A stretch of 64,000 nt of DNA from Pseudomonas muyukensis (GCF_019139535.1 NZ_CP077073.1:261501-325500); one strand, 5' to 3'; shown: positions 45,900 through 57,031, counted from the stretch's first letter. Notes: generated from the sequence alone by a model not told the origin. Program-made: numbers and translations.

Positions 45900-46745
45900 A
45901 TGCTTATCGATCAGAAAATACCCCTGGGGCAGTACATCGCCTCGTTCGTCGAATGGTTGACCCAGAACGGCGCCAGCTATTTCGACGCCATCGCCCAAGG
46001 CCTGGAATTCATGATCCATGGCGTCACCAGTGCCCTGACCTGGTTCAACCCGTTCGTGCTCGTCGCCCTGTTCGCCGCCCTGGCCCACCTGATCCAGCGC
46101 AAGTGGGCGCTCACCGTGTTCGTCGCCCTGTCGTTCCTGCTGATCCTCAACCTGGGCTACTGGCAGGAAACCATGGAAACCCTGGCGCAGGTGACCTTCG
46201 CCACGGTGGTGTGCGTGGTCATCGGCGTGCCGCTGGGCATCGCCGCCGCGCACAAGCCGATGTTCTATACCGCCATGCGCCCGGTGCTGGACCTGATGCA
46301 GACCGTGCCTACCTTCGTCTACCTGATCCCCACCCTGACCCTGTTCGGCCTGGGCGTGGTACCGGGGCTGATCTCCACCGTGGTGTTCGCCATCGCCGCG
46401 CCCATCCGCCTCACCTACCTGGGGATCTGCGACGTGCCCCAGGAGCTGCTGGACGCCGGCAAGGCCTTCGGCTGCTCGCGCCGCCAGTTGCTGACCCGCA
46501 TCGAACTGCCCCACGCCATGCCGAGCATCGCCGCCGGGGTCACCCAGTGCATCATGCTGTCGCTGTCGATGGTGGTGATCGCCGCCCTGGTTGGCGCCGA
46601 CGGCCTCGGCAAGCCGGTGGTCAACGCACTGAACACCGCGGATATCTCCCTGGGCTTCGAAGCAGGCCTGGCCATCGTGCTGCTGGCGATCATGCTCGAC
46701 CGTATCTGCAAGCAACCGGAGCTGCCGGTAAGGGGTGAGGCATGA
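45900..46745 (+). CDS. cbcW: Choline/quaternary amine ABC permease CbcW
   Basis: A 281-residue inner-membrane permease with about six helices. The EAA-type coupling loop is AGKAFGCSRRQLLTRIELPHAMP at about 184-206, split here from its usual wording but in place. The ATG at 45900 (MLIDQKIPLG) follows GGTGGAAG. It overlaps cbcV by 4 bp. Confidence 0.93.
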   Translation: MLIDQKIPLGQYIASFVEWLTQNGASYFDAIAQGLEFMIHGVTSALTWFNPFVLVALFAALAHLIQRKWALTVFVALSFLLILNLGYWQETMETLAQVTFATVVCVVIGVPLGIAAAHKPMFYTAMRPVLDLMQTVPTFVYLIPTLTLFGLGVVPGLISTVVFAIAAPIRLTYLGICDVPQELLDAGKAFGCSRRQLLTRIELPHAMPSIAAGVTQCIMLSLSMVVIAALVGADGLGKPVVNALNTADISLGFEAGLAIVLLAIMLDRICKQPELPVRGEA

Positions 46746-47920
46746 GCATCATTCGTTTCGAAGACGTCGACGTCATTTTCTCCAGCAAGCCGCGCGAGGC
46801 GCTGGCGCTGCTCGACCAGGGCCAGACCCGCGAGCAGATTCTCAAGCAGACCGGGCTGGTGGTCGGCGTCGAAAAAGCCAACCTGGACATCAACAAGGGC
46901 GAGATCTGCGTGCTGATGGGCCTGTCCGGCTCGGGCAAGTCGAGCCTGCTGCGCTGCATCAACGGCCTGAACACGGTGAGCCGCGGCAAGCTGTTCGTCG
47001 AGCATGAAGGCAAGCACATCGACATCGCCCATTGCACCCCGGCAGAGCTGAAGATGATGCGCACCCAGCGCATCGCCATGGTGTTCCAGAAATTCGCCCT
47101 GATGCCCTGGCTGACGGTGCGCGAGAACATCAGCTTCGGCCTGGAGATGCAGGGCCGCCCGGAAAAGGAACGGCGCAAGCTGGTCGACGAAAAGCTCGAG
47201 CTGGTCGGCCTGACCCAGTGGCGCAATAAAAAGCCCGATGAACTGTCCGGTGGCATGCAGCAGCGCGTGGGCCTGGCCCGGGCGCTGGCGATGGACGCCG
47301 ACATCCTGCTGATGGACGAGCCGTTCTCGGCCCTCGACCCGCTGATCCGCCAGGGCCTGCAGGACGAGCTGCTGGCCCTGCAAAGCAAGCTGAGCAAGAC
47401 CATCGTGTTCGTCAGCCACGACCTCGACGAGGCCCTCAAGCTGGGCAGCCGCATCGCCATCATGAAGGACGGGCGGATCATCCAGTACAGCAAGCCCGAA
47501 GAGATCGTGCTCAACCCCGCCGACGAGTACGTGCGCACCTTCGTCGCCCATACCAACCCACTGAACGTGCTGTGCGGGCGCAGCCTGATGCGCAGCCTGG
47601 ACAACTGCAAGCGGGTCAACGGCTCGGTGTGCATCGACCCGGGCATCGATTCCTGGCTCGACCTTGGCGAGGGCGGTTCGATCAAGCGTGCACGCCAGGG
47701 CCAGAACGGCCTGGATCTGCAAAACTGGGCGCCGGGGCAGGATGTGGAACTGCTCGATCGCCGGCCAACCTTGGTCAACGCCAATATCGGCATGCGCGAA
47801 GCGCTGCAGATTCGTTATCACACGGGCAACAAGCTGGTGCTGCAGGATAACGACAAGGTGGTGGGAATTCTTGGGGATACCGAGCTTTACCATGCCTTGC
47901 TGGGCAAGAACCACGGGTGA
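46742..47920 (+). CDS. cbcV: Choline/quaternary amine ABC ATPase CbcV
   Basis: A 392-residue ATPase of the ProV/OpuAA group. Walker A is GLSGSGKSS, the signature is LSGGMQQRV and Walker B is ILLMDEPFSALD. The C-terminal 130 residues are a CBS-like regulatory extension (NANIGMREALQIRYHTGN), which in relatives senses ionic strength or nucleotides. It ends the operon, and a REP pair follows. Confidence 0.93.
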   Translation: MSIIRFEDVDVIFSSKPREALALLDQGQTREQILKQTGLVVGVEKANLDINKGEICVLMGLSGSGKSSLLRCINGLNTVSRGKLFVEHEGKHIDIAHCTPAELKMMRTQRIAMVFQKFALMPWLTVRENISFGLEMQGRPEKERRKLVDEKLELVGLTQWRNKKPDELSGGMQQRVGLARALAMDADILLMDEPFSALDPLIRQGLQDELLALQSKLSKTIVFVSHDLDEALKLGSRIAIMKDGRIIQYSKPEEIVLNPADEYVRTFVAHTNPLNVLCGRSLMRSLDNCKRVNGSVCIDPGIDSWLDLGEGGSIKRARQGQNGLDLQNWAPGQDVELLDRRPTLVNANIGMREALQIRYHTGNKLVLQDNDKVVGILGDTELYHALLGKNHG

Positions 47921-47925
47921 TGCCT

Positions 47926-48020
47926 CTGGGGCCGCTGCGTGACACAAGGCCGCCCCTACAGGGGAACGCGTATCCCTGTAGGAGCGGCCTTGTGTCGCGA
48001 TAGGAGGGCGAAGCCCTCCC
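47926..48020. repeat. Paired REP element (GGAGCGGCCTTG family)
   Basis: Two opposed copies plus a terminal GGAGGGCGAAGCCCTCC hairpin between the convergent cbcV and hisF genes. Confidence 0.85.
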
Positions 48021-48029
48021 GGCGATCTG

Positions 48030-48800
48030 TCAGCGCACGACGATCCCGCGCGCAGCCATGTAGGCCTTGGCCTCAGGCACCGTGTACTCGCCAAAGTGGA
48101 AGATACTGGCCGCCAGCACCGCGCTGGCATGCCCTTCCAGGATGCCATCGGCCAGGTGCTGCAGGTTGCCCACGCCACCCGAGGCGATCACCGGAATCCC
48201 CAGCGCATCGCTGATGGCCCGGGTCACCCCTAGGTCGAAGCCATTCTTCATGCCGTCCTGGTCCATGCTGGTCAGCAGGATTTCACCGGCACCCAGGCCT
48301 TCCATCTTCTTCGCCCATTCGACGGCATCCAGCCCGGTAGGCTTGCGCCCACCGTGGGTGAAAATCTCCCAGCGCGGCGTTTCGCCGGGGCCGGACACCT
48401 TCTTGGCATCGATGGCCACCACGATGCACTGCGAACCGAAACGGTCCGCTGCCTCGCCGACGAACTCCGGGTTGAACACCGCGGCGGTGTTGATCGACAC
48501 CTTGTCGGCACCGGCGTTGAGCAGGTTGCGGATGTCCTGCACGGTGCGCACGCCACCGCCCACGGTCAGCGGGATGAACACCTGGCTGGCCATGCGCTCG
48601 ACGGTATGCAGGGTGGTGTCACGGCCATCGACGCTGGCGGTGATGTCGAGGAAGGTGATCTCGTCGGCACCTTGCTCGTTGTAGCGCCGGGCGATTTCCA
48701 CCGGGTCGCCGGCATCGCGGATATTCTCGAACTTGACGCCCTTGACCACCCGGCCGTTGTCCACGTCCAGGCAAGGGATGATGCGCTTGGCCAGTGCCAT
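48030..48800 (-). CDS. hisF: Imidazole glycerol phosphate synthase, cyclase subunit HisF
   Basis: With HisH it makes imidazole glycerol phosphate and AICAR in histidine synthesis. The 256-residue (beta/alpha)8 barrel has the general-acid/base Asp near 12 ([15 protein letters not shown]) and the second phosphate loop [13 protein letters not shown]. It is last of the five-gene his cluster, 9 bp after hisA. Confidence 0.97.
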   Translation of the reverse strand: MALAKRIIPCLDVDNGRVVKGVKFENIRDAGDPVEIARRYNEQGADEITFLDITASVDGRDTTLHTVERMASQVFIPLTVGGGVRTVQDIRNLLNAGADKVSINTAAVFNPEFVGEAADRFGSQCIVVAIDAKKVSGPGETPRWEIFTHGGRKPTGLDAVEWAKKMEGLGAGEILLTSMDQDGMKNGFDLGVTRAISDALGIPVIASGGVGNLQHLADGILEGHASAVLAASIFHFGEYTVPEAKAYMAARGIVVR

Positions 48801-48809
48801 GGTCGCTCC

Positions 48810-49547
48810 TCAGCCTTGGTAGTTGTCGCAGAAGGCCTGGGCCTCGGCGACGTCGAGGGTGCCTTCGTAGATGGCACGGCCGGTGATGGCGCCGATGATG
48901 CCCGGGGCCTTGGCGTCCAGCAGGGCCTTGATGTCACCCAGGTTGTGGATGCCGCCCGAGGCGATCACCGGAATGCGCGTGGCTTCGGCCAGGGCCTTGG
49001 TGAAGGGCACGTTGCAGCCTTGCATCATGCCGTCCTTGGCGATGTCGGTGTAGACGATCGCCGACACGCCATCAGCCTCGAAACGCTTGGCCAGGTCGAT
49101 GACCTGCACGCTGCTCACTTCGGCCCAGCCGTCGGTGGCGACGAAGCCGTCCTTGGCGTCCAGGCCGACGATGACCTTGCCGGGGAAGGCCTTGCACGCT
49201 TCGGCAACGAACTCAGGCTGCTTGACCGCCTTGGTGCCGATGATCACGTAGCTGACGCCGGCCTTGACGTAGTGTTCGATGGTTTCCAGCGAGCGGATGC
49301 CGCCGCCGATCTGGATCGGCAGGGTCGGGTAGCGCCTGGCGATGGCGGTGACCACCTCGCCGTTGACCGGCTGGCCTTCGAAGGCGCCGTTGAGGTCGAC
49401 CAGGTGCAGGCGGCGGCAGCCACCCTCGACCCATTTGGCGGCCATGCTCACCGGGTCGTCGGAGAATACGGTGGAGTCTTCCATGCGGCCTTGGCGCAGA
49501 CGTACGCAGGCACCGTCCTTGAGATCGATAGCGGGGATAATCAGCAT
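48810..49547 (-). CDS. hisA: Phosphoribosyl-formimino-AICAR-ribotide isomerase HisA
   Basis: A 245-residue barrel related to HisF, catalysing the Amadori isomerisation preceding HisFH. Catalytic Asp is in [14 protein letters not shown] and the phosphate loop in [12 protein letters not shown]. It is 27 bp after the DUF2164 gene. Confidence 0.97.
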   Translation of the reverse strand: MLIIPAIDLKDGACVRLRQGRMEDSTVFSDDPVSMAAKWVEGGCRRLHLVDLNGAFEGQPVNGEVVTAIARRYPTLPIQIGGGIRSLETIEHYVKAGVSYVIIGTKAVKQPEFVAEACKAFPGKVIVGLDAKDGFVATDGWAEVSSVQVIDLAKRFEADGVSAIVYTDIAKDGMMQGCNVPFTKALAEATRIPVIASGGIHNLGDIKALLDAKAPGIIGAITGRAIYEGTLDVAEAQAFCDNYQG

Positions 49548-49574
49548 GTGAGGAACCTGTCTAATCGTTGGAAT

Positions 49575-49835
49575 TCAGGGCTTCTCGAGCGCCCACAGGT
49601 CGCTTTCGATGCTCTCGAACCGCTCCTTGAGGTGCAGCTGAACATCGCTAATCGCCCTGTTGTAGTAGTGAGGTGCAATCTCTTTGCTGAACAGCTCGAG
49701 GACCTCGGCCACCTCGAACGACCCCAGTTGCAGCTCGAAGCGCTCTTCGAGGAAGCGCTTGAGGGTGTCGAGCGCCTCGCGCTCCTGCTCGGGGGCCAGG
49801 GTGATGACGGCGGCCTTGTTCCGCGATCTGCTCAT
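49575..49835 (-). CDS. DUF2164 protein inside the his operon
   Basis: An 86-residue helical protein with the DUF2164 signature EIAPHYYNRAISDVQ. It lies between hisH (1 bp away) and hisA (27 bp), so it is certainly co-transcribed. No catalytic or metal motif is visible. Function unknown; the placement is known in P. putida-type genomes. Confidence 0.87.
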   Translation of the reverse strand: MSRSRNKAAVITLAPEQEREALDTLKRFLEERFELQLGSFEVAEVLELFSKEIAPHYYNRAISDVQLHLKERFESIESDLWALEKP

Positions 49836-50474
49836 TTACCAGCGCCCGTCCCAGGCCACGAAGTTCTGCAGCAGCTGCAGGCCATGGGTGTGGCTCTTCT
49901 CTGGGTGGAACTGCACGGCGAAGCGCGAGCCCTCGGCCAGCGCGGCGGCGAAATCGACGCCATAGTGGCCGCGACCGACCACCTGGCTCGGCTTGCCGGC
50001 ATTGATGTAGTAGCTGTGCACGAAGTAGAAACGCGCGCGATCCGGAATGTCGTGCCACAGCGGGTGGTCGTTGGTCTGGCTGACTTCGTTCCAACCCATG
50101 TGCGGCACTTTCAGGTGCTCGCCGTCTTCCTTCAGGCTTTTGCCGAAGAAGCGCACCTGGCCGGGGAACAGGCCGATGCAGTCGACGCCGTCGTTTTCTT
50201 CGCTGTGCTCAAGCAGCGCCTGCATGCCCACGCAGATACCGAGGAACGGACGGTCCTGGCTGACTTCGCGGACCAGGCTGTCGAAGCCCAGGCGGCGGAT
50301 CTCGGCCATGCAGTCGCGAATCGCGCCAACGCCGGGGAACACCACGCGGTCGGCCTCGCGAATCACCGCGGCGTCACTGGTCACCAGCACCTTGCCGGCG
50401 CCCACGTGCTCCAGGGCCTTGGCCACCGAGTGCAGGTTGCCCATGCCATAGTCGATTACGGCTACCGTCTGCAT
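49836..50474 (-). CDS. hisH: Imidazole glycerol phosphate synthase, glutaminase subunit HisH
   Basis: A 212-residue class I glutamine amidotransferase supplying ammonia to HisF. The catalytic Cys is about residue 81 (FLGICVGMQ) and the His/Glu are in QFHPEKS. The start is 1 bp from hisB. Confidence 0.97.
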   Translation of the reverse strand: MQTVAVIDYGMGNLHSVAKALEHVGAGKVLVTSDAAVIREADRVVFPGVGAIRDCMAEIRRLGFDSLVREVSQDRPFLGICVGMQALLEHSEENDGVDCIGLFPGQVRFFGKSLKEDGEHLKVPHMGWNEVSQTNDHPLWHDIPDRARFYFVHSYYINAGKPSQVVGRGHYGVDFAAALAEGSRFAVQFHPEKSHTHGLQLLQNFVAWDGRW

Positions 50475-51068
50475 TTACAGGCATCCCTTGGTGGAAGGCA
50501 TCTGCCCGGCCATGCGCTCGTCGAGGGTGATGGCCATGCGCAGGGCACGGCCGAACGCCTTGAACACGGTCTCGATCTGGTGGTGGGTGTTGTGGCCACG
50601 CAGGTTGTCGATGTGCAGGGTCACCAGGGCGTGGTTGACGAAGCCCTGGAAGAACTCCTGGAACAGGTCGACATCGAAGCCGCCCACGGTGGCGCGGGTG
50701 TAGGGCACGTGCATCTGCAAGCCCGGGCGGCCGGAGAAGTCGATGACCACCCGCGACAGCGCTTCGTCCAGCGGCACGTAGGCGTGGCCGTAGCGGAAGA
50801 TGCCTTTTTTGTCGCCGATGGCCTGGGCGAATGCCATGCCCAGGGTGATGCCGACGTCCTCGACGGTATGGTGATCGTCGATATGCAGGTCGCCCTTGCA
50901 CTCGATGTCCAGATCGATCAGCCCATGTCGGGCGATCTGGTCCAGCATGTGTTCAAGGAAAGGCACGCCGATTTCGAATCGGGCCTTGCCGCTGCCATCG
51001 AGGTTGATCGAGCACTTGACCTGGGTTTCCAGGGTATTGCGCTCGACGGAAGCCTTACGTTCGACCAT
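50475..51068 (-). CDS. hisB: Imidazoleglycerol-phosphate dehydratase HisB
   Basis: A 197-residue monofunctional dehydratase (no phosphatase domain, unlike E. coli). The metal-binding HHTVEDVGI and the later HNTHHQIE repeats are present. The ATG at 51068 ([11 protein letters not shown]) fits the family; an upstream ATG adds 13 residues of [13 protein letters not shown] sequence not typical of HisB. It is first of the cluster. Confidence 0.96.
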   Translation of the reverse strand: MVERKASVERNTLETQVKCSINLDGSGKARFEIGVPFLEHMLDQIARHGLIDLDIECKGDLHIDDHHTVEDVGITLGMAFAQAIGDKKGIFRYGHAYVPLDEALSRVVIDFSGRPGLQMHVPYTRATVGGFDVDLFQEFFQGFVNHALVTLHIDNLRGHNTHHQIETVFKAFGRALRMAITLDERMAGQMPSTKGCL

Positions 51069-51206
51069 CACCAGCTCCGCTAAATCATTGGGCGAAAAGG
51101 GCTCCATTATAGGCCCAGAACGCGCCGGCTTGAAACGCGGATGACATATGGCAGGGCTAGTAATTACGGGGGTGGGACAGGCCTACAGGTCTATACAACT
51201 GCGCCT

Positions 51207-51329
51207 TGGGGCTGCTGCGCAGCCCATCGCGACGCAAGGCCGCTCCTACAGAAACCTCGTAACCCCTGAAGGTACGCAATGCCTGTGGGAGCGGCCTTGG
51301 GTCGCGAAAGGGGCGCAAAGCGCCCCCCA
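51207..51329. repeat. Paired REP element (GGAGCGGCCTTG family)
   Basis: Two opposed copies (GCGACGCAAGGCCGCTCC and GTGGGAGCGGCCTTGGG) in the hisB upstream region, next to the MFS transporter stop. Confidence 0.85.
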
Positions 51330-51341
51330 GGGCCAGCTAAC

Positions 51342-53000
51342 TCACTGGAACAGCACCGCCGTCTTCTGCAAGGTCACCCACACCCCCCAGGCCAGCGGAA
51401 TCACCACCACTGCCCAGGCCAGCAGCACCAGCGGCAGGCTGCCCGGCGCCGCGTGCCATTCCAGCGCGCGCGCCGAATCGACGCCCTTGTCGTGGCTCAG
51501 CGCACGCTCGGCGGCAAGCTCGGCGTCGGTCATGAAGTACTTGTCCGCCACCGGCCGCACCAGCAGGTTGCAGACAAAGCCCAGCACCAGCAGGCCGGCG
51601 AGGATGTACAAGGTCATGTCATAGGCCGCGGCCCGCTCCACCCCCGCCGCCAGCTGCGCCTCGCGCAGGTAGGTGATCAGCACCGGGCCGAGCACGCCGG
51701 CGGCGGCCCAGGCCGTCAGCAGGCGGCCATGGATTGCGCCGACCATCTGCGTGCCGAACAGGTCCGCCAGGTAGGCCGGCACCGTCGAGAAGCCGCCGCC
51801 ATACATCGACAGGATGATGCAGAACGCCGCGACGAACAGCGCCACGTTGCCCAGGTGCCCCAGGTTCGGAATCAGGCCGTAGAGCCCCACGCCCAGGGCG
51901 AAGAACACGAAGTAGGTGTTCTTGCGGCCAATGTAGTCCGAGCACGACGCCCAGAAGAAACGCCCGCCGATGTTGAACAGGCTGAGCAGGCCGGTGAAGC
52001 CGGCGGCGATGGCGGCGATCTGCGCCAGTTGCGCGGCGTTCAGCTCGCCGAAGGTCAACCCGTTGCCCAGCAGCTTGCCGGCGAACACTTCCTGCAACAG
52101 CGGCGAGGCCATGCCGAGGATGCCGATGCCGGCCGAGACGTTCAGGCACAGCACCAGCCATACCAGGGCGAATTGCGGGGTCTTCCAGGCCACGCTGACG
52201 TGCACGTGACGGTCGGTGACCATGGCGTTGGCCTTCTTCGCCGGCGGCGTCCAGCCTTCAGGCTTCCAGCCGGTCGGCGGCACGCGGTAGGCCAGGGCGC
52301 CGGCGGTCATGAACACGAAGTAGATCGCGGCCATGGCGACGAAGCTCTGCCATACCCCCACCTCGGTGCTGCTGCCAAAGTGGCCCATGAGCGCGGTGGC
52401 CAACGGAGCGCCCACCATGGCACCGCCACCAAAGCCCATGATCGCCATGCCAGTGGCCATGCCGCGCTTGTCCGGGAACCACTTGATCAAGGTCGATACC
52501 GGCGAGATGTAGCCCAGGCCCAGGCCGATCCCCCCGATCACCCCCGAGCCCAGCCACATCAGCCACAGCTGATGGGTCTTCACGCCGATTGCCGAGATCA
52601 GCAGGCCACCGCACCAGCACAGCGCCGAGACCAGCCCGGCCTTGCGCGGGCCAGCGTGCTCCAGCCAGCCGCCGAGCACCGCGGCCGAGCAGCCGAGGAA
52701 CACGAAGAACAGGGTGTAGATCCAGCTGAGCATGGAGATCGGCCAGTCGCACTCGGCGCTGAACAGGCGGGCGACGAAGCCCATGTCGGCGGCGCAGGCC
52801 ACTGGCGCGCTGACGCCCAGGGCCTGGGACAACGGCAGCCAGAACACCGAGAAGCCATAGGCCATGCCGATGCACAGGTGGATGGCCAGGGCCGCCGGCG
52901 GCACCAGCCAGCGGTTGAAGCCCGGACGGGCGATGATGCGCTCCTTCGACAGGAAGCCCGGGGCGCTGGCCACCGCTCCTGCCGTGATACTGCTGTTCAT
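51342..53000 (-). CDS. MFS transporter, oxalate/formate antiporter (OFA) family
   Basis: A 552-residue transporter with about 12 to 14 hydrophobic helices. The MFS loop motif is RGMATGMAIMGFGGGAM, typical of OFA proteins. Between the halves is an extended loop (KPEGWTPPAKKANAMV). I chose the ATG at 53000 (MNSSITAG), with AAAAGGA upstream; the open frame continues to 53273 through a REP. Substrate is unknown; an organic acid anion is likely from the family. Confidence 0.88.
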   Translation of the reverse strand: MNSSITAGAVASAPGFLSKERIIARPGFNRWLVPPAALAIHLCIGMAYGFSVFWLPLSQALGVSAPVACAADMGFVARLFSAECDWPISMLSWIYTLFFVFLGCSAAVLGGWLEHAGPRKAGLVSALCWCGGLLISAIGVKTHQLWLMWLGSGVIGGIGLGLGYISPVSTLIKWFPDKRGMATGMAIMGFGGGAMVGAPLATALMGHFGSSTEVGVWQSFVAMAAIYFVFMTAGALAYRVPPTGWKPEGWTPPAKKANAMVTDRHVHVSVAWKTPQFALVWLVLCLNVSAGIGILGMASPLLQEVFAGKLLGNGLTFGELNAAQLAQIAAIAAGFTGLLSLFNIGGRFFWASCSDYIGRKNTYFVFFALGVGLYGLIPNLGHLGNVALFVAAFCIILSMYGGGFSTVPAYLADLFGTQMVGAIHGRLLTAWAAAGVLGPVLITYLREAQLAAGVERAAAYDMTLYILAGLLVLGFVCNLLVRPVADKYFMTDAELAAERALSHDKGVDSARALEWHAAPGSLPLVLLAWAVVVIPLAWGVWVTLQKTAVLFQ

Positions 53001-53358
53001 GGATTGTTCCTTTTGTAGGTGGGCTGTGCGCGTGGACGGCTCTGTAGTTGGCTGCACGCAAGGCAGCCCGGCCGTTTGCGGCATCGCCCGCGACAATGGG
53101 TCGCGGGGTTCCACGGGCGGGCGCAAGATTACCAGCAGCCGGTGACATGAAAGCAATCTGATATCGTGTTTTTTTCGACAACTGAAACGGTATTGCCACC
53201 GGTTCGCCGGCAAGCCGGCCCCCACGGGCTTCGGTAGGAGCCGGCTTGCCGGCGAACCGGTCCACCCACGCACGGTCGAAACGTCGAATGCGCAGAGCCA
53301 GGCGCCACGGCGCTATACTCGCCGCTGAATTTCACTTTCGGACTACAAGGACTCGCCC
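53001..53358. other. MFS-asmA divergent intergenic region, 358 bp
   Basis: It carries the MFS gene promoter, a REP at 53200-53262 and the asmA promoter. A TATACT -10-like box lies at 53314-53319 without a clear -35 partner. No coding frame looks real. Confidence 0.5.
53200..53262. repeat. REP pair (GGAGCCGGCTTGCCGGC family)
   Basis: Opposed arms GGTTCGCCGGCAAGCCGGC and GCCGGCTTGCCGGCGAACC, nearly symmetrical, in the MFS-asmA divergent region. Confidence 0.85.
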
Positions 53359-55608
53359 ATGAAAGCGTTCGGCAAAATCCTGGGGCTGGGGCTTCTCGGG
53401 TTGTTGCTGATCATCGTGGCGCTGGGCTTCGCCCTGAGCCACCTCTTCGATCCCAACGACTACAAAGACGAAATCCGCCAGTTGGCCCGTGACAAGGCCC
53501 ACGTCGAGCTGACCCTCAACGGCGACATCGGCTGGAGCCTGTTCCCCTGGCTGGGCCTGGAGCTGCACGAGGCGAGCATCGCCACGTTGAACAACCCCAA
53601 GGTGCCATTCGCCGACCTGCAGATGCTCGGCCTTTCGGTGCGCGTGCTGCCCCTGCTGCGCCGCGAAGTGCAGATGAGCGACGTGCGCGTCGAGGGCCTG
53701 AACCTGACCCTCACCCGCGACGCCAACGGCCATGGCAACTGGGAGGACATCGGCAAGCCGCTGCCCGACCCGGCCGTGGCCAGCGCGCCAGCCGCCACGC
53801 CAGGTGAAGTGCCAGCCAGCGAAGCGGCCAAGCCTGCTGCCAGCGAGCGCGCGGTCAAGCTCGACATCGACAGCCTGACCGTGAACAACGCCCGGGTGCA
53901 GTACACCGACGAGAAAGCCGGCCAGAGCTACAGCGCCGAAAGCATCCAGCTGAGCACCGGGCCGGTGCACGAAGGCGCGAACATCCCGCTCAAGGCCAGC
54001 GCCTTCCTCAGCGCCAGCCAGCCGAACCTCAAGGCACGCACCGAGCTGACCGGCGAGCTGCGCTTCGATCGCAAGCTCAAGCGCTACAACCTCGAGGACA
54101 TGCGCCTGTCCGGCGAGACTTCGGGCGAACCGCTGGCCGGCAAGACCATGACCTTTGCGGCGCAAGGCCAGGTGCTGGTCGACCTGGCCGCCAACGTCGC
54201 CTCGTGGAGCGGCCTGAAGGTCTCGGCCAACCAGCTGCGCGCCCTTGGCGAGCTGAACCTGCGCGACCTGGACAAGGCGCCGCAGGTCAGCGGTGGCCTG
54301 TCCATCGCCCAGTTCGACCTGCGCACCTTCCTCGATGGCATCGGCCACCCGCTGCCGGCCACCGCCGACCCTGCCGCGTTCAAGAAGCTCGAGCTGGTCA
54401 CCCGCCTGGAAGGCACGCCGAACAGCCTGGCCCTGGAAGACCTGGCGGTGAAACTGGACGACAGCACCTTCAGCGGCCGCGTGGCCGTGGAAGACTTCGC
54501 CAAGCAGGCCCTGCGCGTGCGCCTGAAGGGCGATACCTTCGACGCCGACCGCTACCTGCCGGCCAAGAGCGAACAGGCCAAGGGCGCCAGCGCCGCGCGC
54601 CAGGCCGAAGTCAAGCAACAGGAGGCCACGGCGGTGGCCGGCGCCGGCTCCACGCCGCTGCCCAACGCCCCGACCCAGGTCGCCTGGAGCACCGACAAGC
54701 TGCTGCCGGTCGACCGCCTGCGCGCCCTCGACCTGCAAGCCGAGCTGTCGTTCGGCGCCCTTACCCTGGACAAGCTGCCGATCAGCGACGCCCAGCTCAG
54801 CGCCAGCGGCCAGGGCGGCCTGCTGACCCTGCAGGCCCTGCGCGGCGGCCTGTACAACGGCACCTTCGAGGCCAAGGGCAACGTCGATGTGCGCCCGGCC
54901 GTGCCGCAGATCGGCATCAACACCAAGATCAACCGCGTGCCGGTGGAGCACTTCATCAAGCGCGAAGGCCCGGACCAGGCCCCGCCGGTCAAGGGCCTGC
55001 TGACCTTGAACAGCGACCTCACCGCCACCGGCAACAGCCAGAAGGCCCTGGTCGACACCCTCAACGGCAACGCCAGCTTCACCATCAACGATGGCGTGCT
55101 GGTCAACGCCAACCTGGAGCAGCAACTGTGCCAGGCCATCGCCACCCTCAACCGCAAGCAACTGAGCGGTGAGCCGCGCGGCAAGGACACGCCGTTCCAG
55201 GAACTGCGCGGCAGCCTGGTGATCCGCAACGGCGTGGCCAGCAACCCGGACCTCAAGGCGCGCATCCCAGGCCTGACCGTCAACGGCCACGGCGACCTCG
55301 ACCTGCGTGTGCTGGGCATGGACTACAACGTCGGCGTGGTCGTCGAAGGCGACCAGCGCGCCATGCCCGACCCGGCCTGCCAGGTCAACGAGCGCTATGT
55401 CGGCGTCGAAGTGCCGCTGCGCTGCCGCGGCCCGCTGGAGCTCGGTGCCAAGGCCTGCCGCCTGGACCAGGACGGCCTGGGCAAGGTGGCCGCCAAGCTG
55501 GCCGGCAACCGCCTGAAAGACAAGATCGACCAGAAGCTTGAAGAAAAACTCGGCGACAAGGTCAGCCCGGAACTCAAGGACGCGCTCAAGGGGCTGTTCA
55601 AACGATGA
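53359..55608 (+). CDS. AsmA family protein
   Basis: A 749-residue envelope protein. One N-terminal membrane anchor (about 5-27) is followed by a long periplasmic beta-rich region with the AsmA N-domain ([31 protein letters not shown]) and the AsmA-like C-domain ([14 protein letters not shown]). AsmA relatives are bridge-like lipid transfer proteins between inner and outer membranes. An Ala/Pro-rich linker is at about 138-160. It overlaps mutY by 4 bp. Confidence 0.93.
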   Translation: MKAFGKILGLGLLGLLLIIVALGFALSHLFDPNDYKDEIRQLARDKAHVELTLNGDIGWSLFPWLGLELHEASIATLNNPKVPFADLQMLGLSVRVLPLLRREVQMSDVRVEGLNLTLTRDANGHGNWEDIGKPLPDPAVASAPAATPGEVPASEAAKPAASERAVKLDIDSLTVNNARVQYTDEKAGQSYSAESIQLSTGPVHEGANIPLKASAFLSASQPNLKARTELTGELRFDRKLKRYNLEDMRLSGETSGEPLAGKTMTFAAQGQVLVDLAANVASWSGLKVSANQLRALGELNLRDLDKAPQVSGGLSIAQFDLRTFLDGIGHPLPATADPAAFKKLELVTRLEGTPNSLALEDLAVKLDDSTFSGRVAVEDFAKQALRVRLKGDTFDADRYLPAKSEQAKGASAARQAEVKQQEATAVAGAGSTPLPNAPTQVAWSTDKLLPVDRLRALDLQAELSFGALTLDKLPISDAQLSASGQGGLLTLQALRGGLYNGTFEAKGNVDVRPAVPQIGINTKINRVPVEHFIKREGPDQAPPVKGLLTLNSDLTATGNSQKALVDTLNGNASFTINDGVLVNANLEQQLCQAIATLNRKQLSGEPRGKDTPFQELRGSLVIRNGVASNPDLKARIPGLTVNGHGDLDLRVLGMDYNVGVVVEGDQRAMPDPACQVNERYVGVEVPLRCRGPLELGAKACRLDQDGLGKVAAKLAGNRLKDKIDQKLEEKLGDKVSPELKDALKGLFKR

Positions 55609-56672
55609 GCCCACAGCAGTTCTCCAGCGCCGTGCTGGACTGGTACGACCAGCACGGCCGGCATGACCTGCCCTGGCAACAGGGCATCACCCCGTATCGG
55701 GTGTGGGTCTCCGAAATCATGCTGCAGCAGACGCAAGTCAGCACCGTGCTCAACTACTTCGACCGCTTCATGCAGGCCCTGCCCACCGTGCAGGCGCTGG
55801 CCGAGGCGCCCGAGGACGAGGTGCTGCACCTGTGGACGGGCCTGGGCTACTACACCCGCGCGCGCAACCTGCAGAAGGCCGCGAAGATCGTCGTCGAGCA
55901 GCATGGCGGCGAGTTCCCGCGCAGCGTCGAGCAGCTCACCGAGCTGCCCGGCATCGGCCGCTCCACCGCCGGGGCCATCGCCAGCATCAGCATGGGCATT
56001 CGCGCGCCGATCCTCGACGGCAACGTCAAGCGCGTACTGGCCCGTTTCACCGCCCAGGCCGGCTACCCCGGTGAGCCGAAGGTGGCCAACCAGCTGTGGG
56101 CAACCGCCGAGCGCTTCACGCCGATGACCCGGGTCAACCACTTCACCCAGGCGATGATGGACATGGGCGCCACGCTGTGCACCCGCAGCAAGCCCAGTTG
56201 CCTGATCTGCCCGTTGCAGCGCGGCTGCGAAGCCCACCTGCACGGCGAAGAGACCCGCTACCCCGAGCCCAAGCCACGCAAGGCCCTGCCCCAGCGCAAG
56301 ACCCTGATGCCGCTGCTGAGCAACCACGAAGGCGCGATCCTGCTCTACCGCCGGCCCTCCACCGGCCTGTGGGGCGGCTTGTGGAGCCTGCCGGAGCTGG
56401 ACAGCCTGGAACAGCTCGACGACCTCGCCTACCAGCACGGCCTGAGCCTGGCCGGCCGCCAGGCCCTGGAGGGGCTGACCCACACCTTCAGCCATTTCCA
56501 GCTGGCCATCGAGCCGTGGCTGGTGCGTGTCGAGCCCGTCGGCGCGCACGTGGCCGAGCCCGACTGGCTCTGGTATAACCTCGCCACCCCGCCGCGCCTG
56601 GGCCTCGCTGCCCCGGTCAAGAAGCTGCTGCAACGCGCGGCCGACGAACTGATTGCAGGAGAGAAGCCATGA
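55605..56672 (+). CDS. mutY: A/G-specific adenine glycosylase MutY
   Basis: Removes adenine mispaired with 8-oxoguanine. The 355-residue protein has catalytic Glu at about 37 ([10 protein letters not shown]), the helix-hairpin-helix [13 protein letters not shown], catalytic Asp in [12 protein letters not shown], the 4Fe-4S cluster with C-x6-C-x2-C-x5-C spacing ([17 protein letters not shown]) and a C-terminal Nudix-like 8-oxoG recognition domain. It is coupled by ATGA overlaps to asmA and yggX. Confidence 0.97.
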   Translation: MSPQQFSSAVLDWYDQHGRHDLPWQQGITPYRVWVSEIMLQQTQVSTVLNYFDRFMQALPTVQALAEAPEDEVLHLWTGLGYYTRARNLQKAAKIVVEQHGGEFPRSVEQLTELPGIGRSTAGAIASISMGIRAPILDGNVKRVLARFTAQAGYPGEPKVANQLWATAERFTPMTRVNHFTQAMMDMGATLCTRSKPSCLICPLQRGCEAHLHGEETRYPEPKPRKALPQRKTLMPLLSNHEGAILLYRRPSTGLWGGLWSLPELDSLEQLDDLAYQHGLSLAGRQALEGLTHTFSHFQLAIEPWLVRVEPVGAHVAEPDWLWYNLATPPRLGLAAPVKKLLQRAADELIAGEKP

Positions 56673-56941
56673 CCCGCACCGTGAAGTGCCGCAAGTACAA
56701 CGAAGAACTCCCAGGCCTGGACCGCCCACCCTACCCGGGCGCCAAGGGCCAAGACATCTTCGAGCACATCTCGCAGAAGGCCTGGAAGGAGTGGCAGGAC
56801 CACCAGACCATGCTGATCAACGAGAAGCGCCTGAACATGATGAACGCCGAGGACCGCAAGTTCATCCAGGCCGAGATGGACAAGTTCTTCGCCGGCGAGG
56901 ACTACGCCCAGGCCGAAGGCTACGTTCCGCCTTCGAATTGA
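56669..56941 (+). CDS. yggX: Oxidative damage protection protein YggX
   Basis: A 90-residue protein linked to Fe(II) trafficking and protection of Fe-S clusters. Conserved Cys at 7 ([14 protein letters not shown]) and the block FMEQ-like [10 protein letters not shown]. The mutY-yggX pair is conserved in gammaproteobacteria. Confidence 0.96.
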   Translation: MTRTVKCRKYNEELPGLDRPPYPGAKGQDIFEHISQKAWKEWQDHQTMLINEKRLNMMNAEDRKFIQAEMDKFFAGEDYAQAEGYVPPSN

Positions 56942-56992
56942 GCCCGGAAAACGTAAGCGACGGAATTAATTTAAATTTTTTCGAAAAAGTCG

Positions 56993-57021
56993 TTGACGAC
57001 CCGTTCGGAAATCTATTTAAT
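56993..57021 (+). promoter_or_regulatory. Sigma-70 promoter of tRNA-Phe
   Basis: -35 TTGACG at 56993-56998 and -10 TTTAAT at 57016-57021, 17-bp spacing. The start would be about 5 bp before the mature tRNA. Confidence 0.75.
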
Positions 57022-57031
57022 GCACCTCGTC

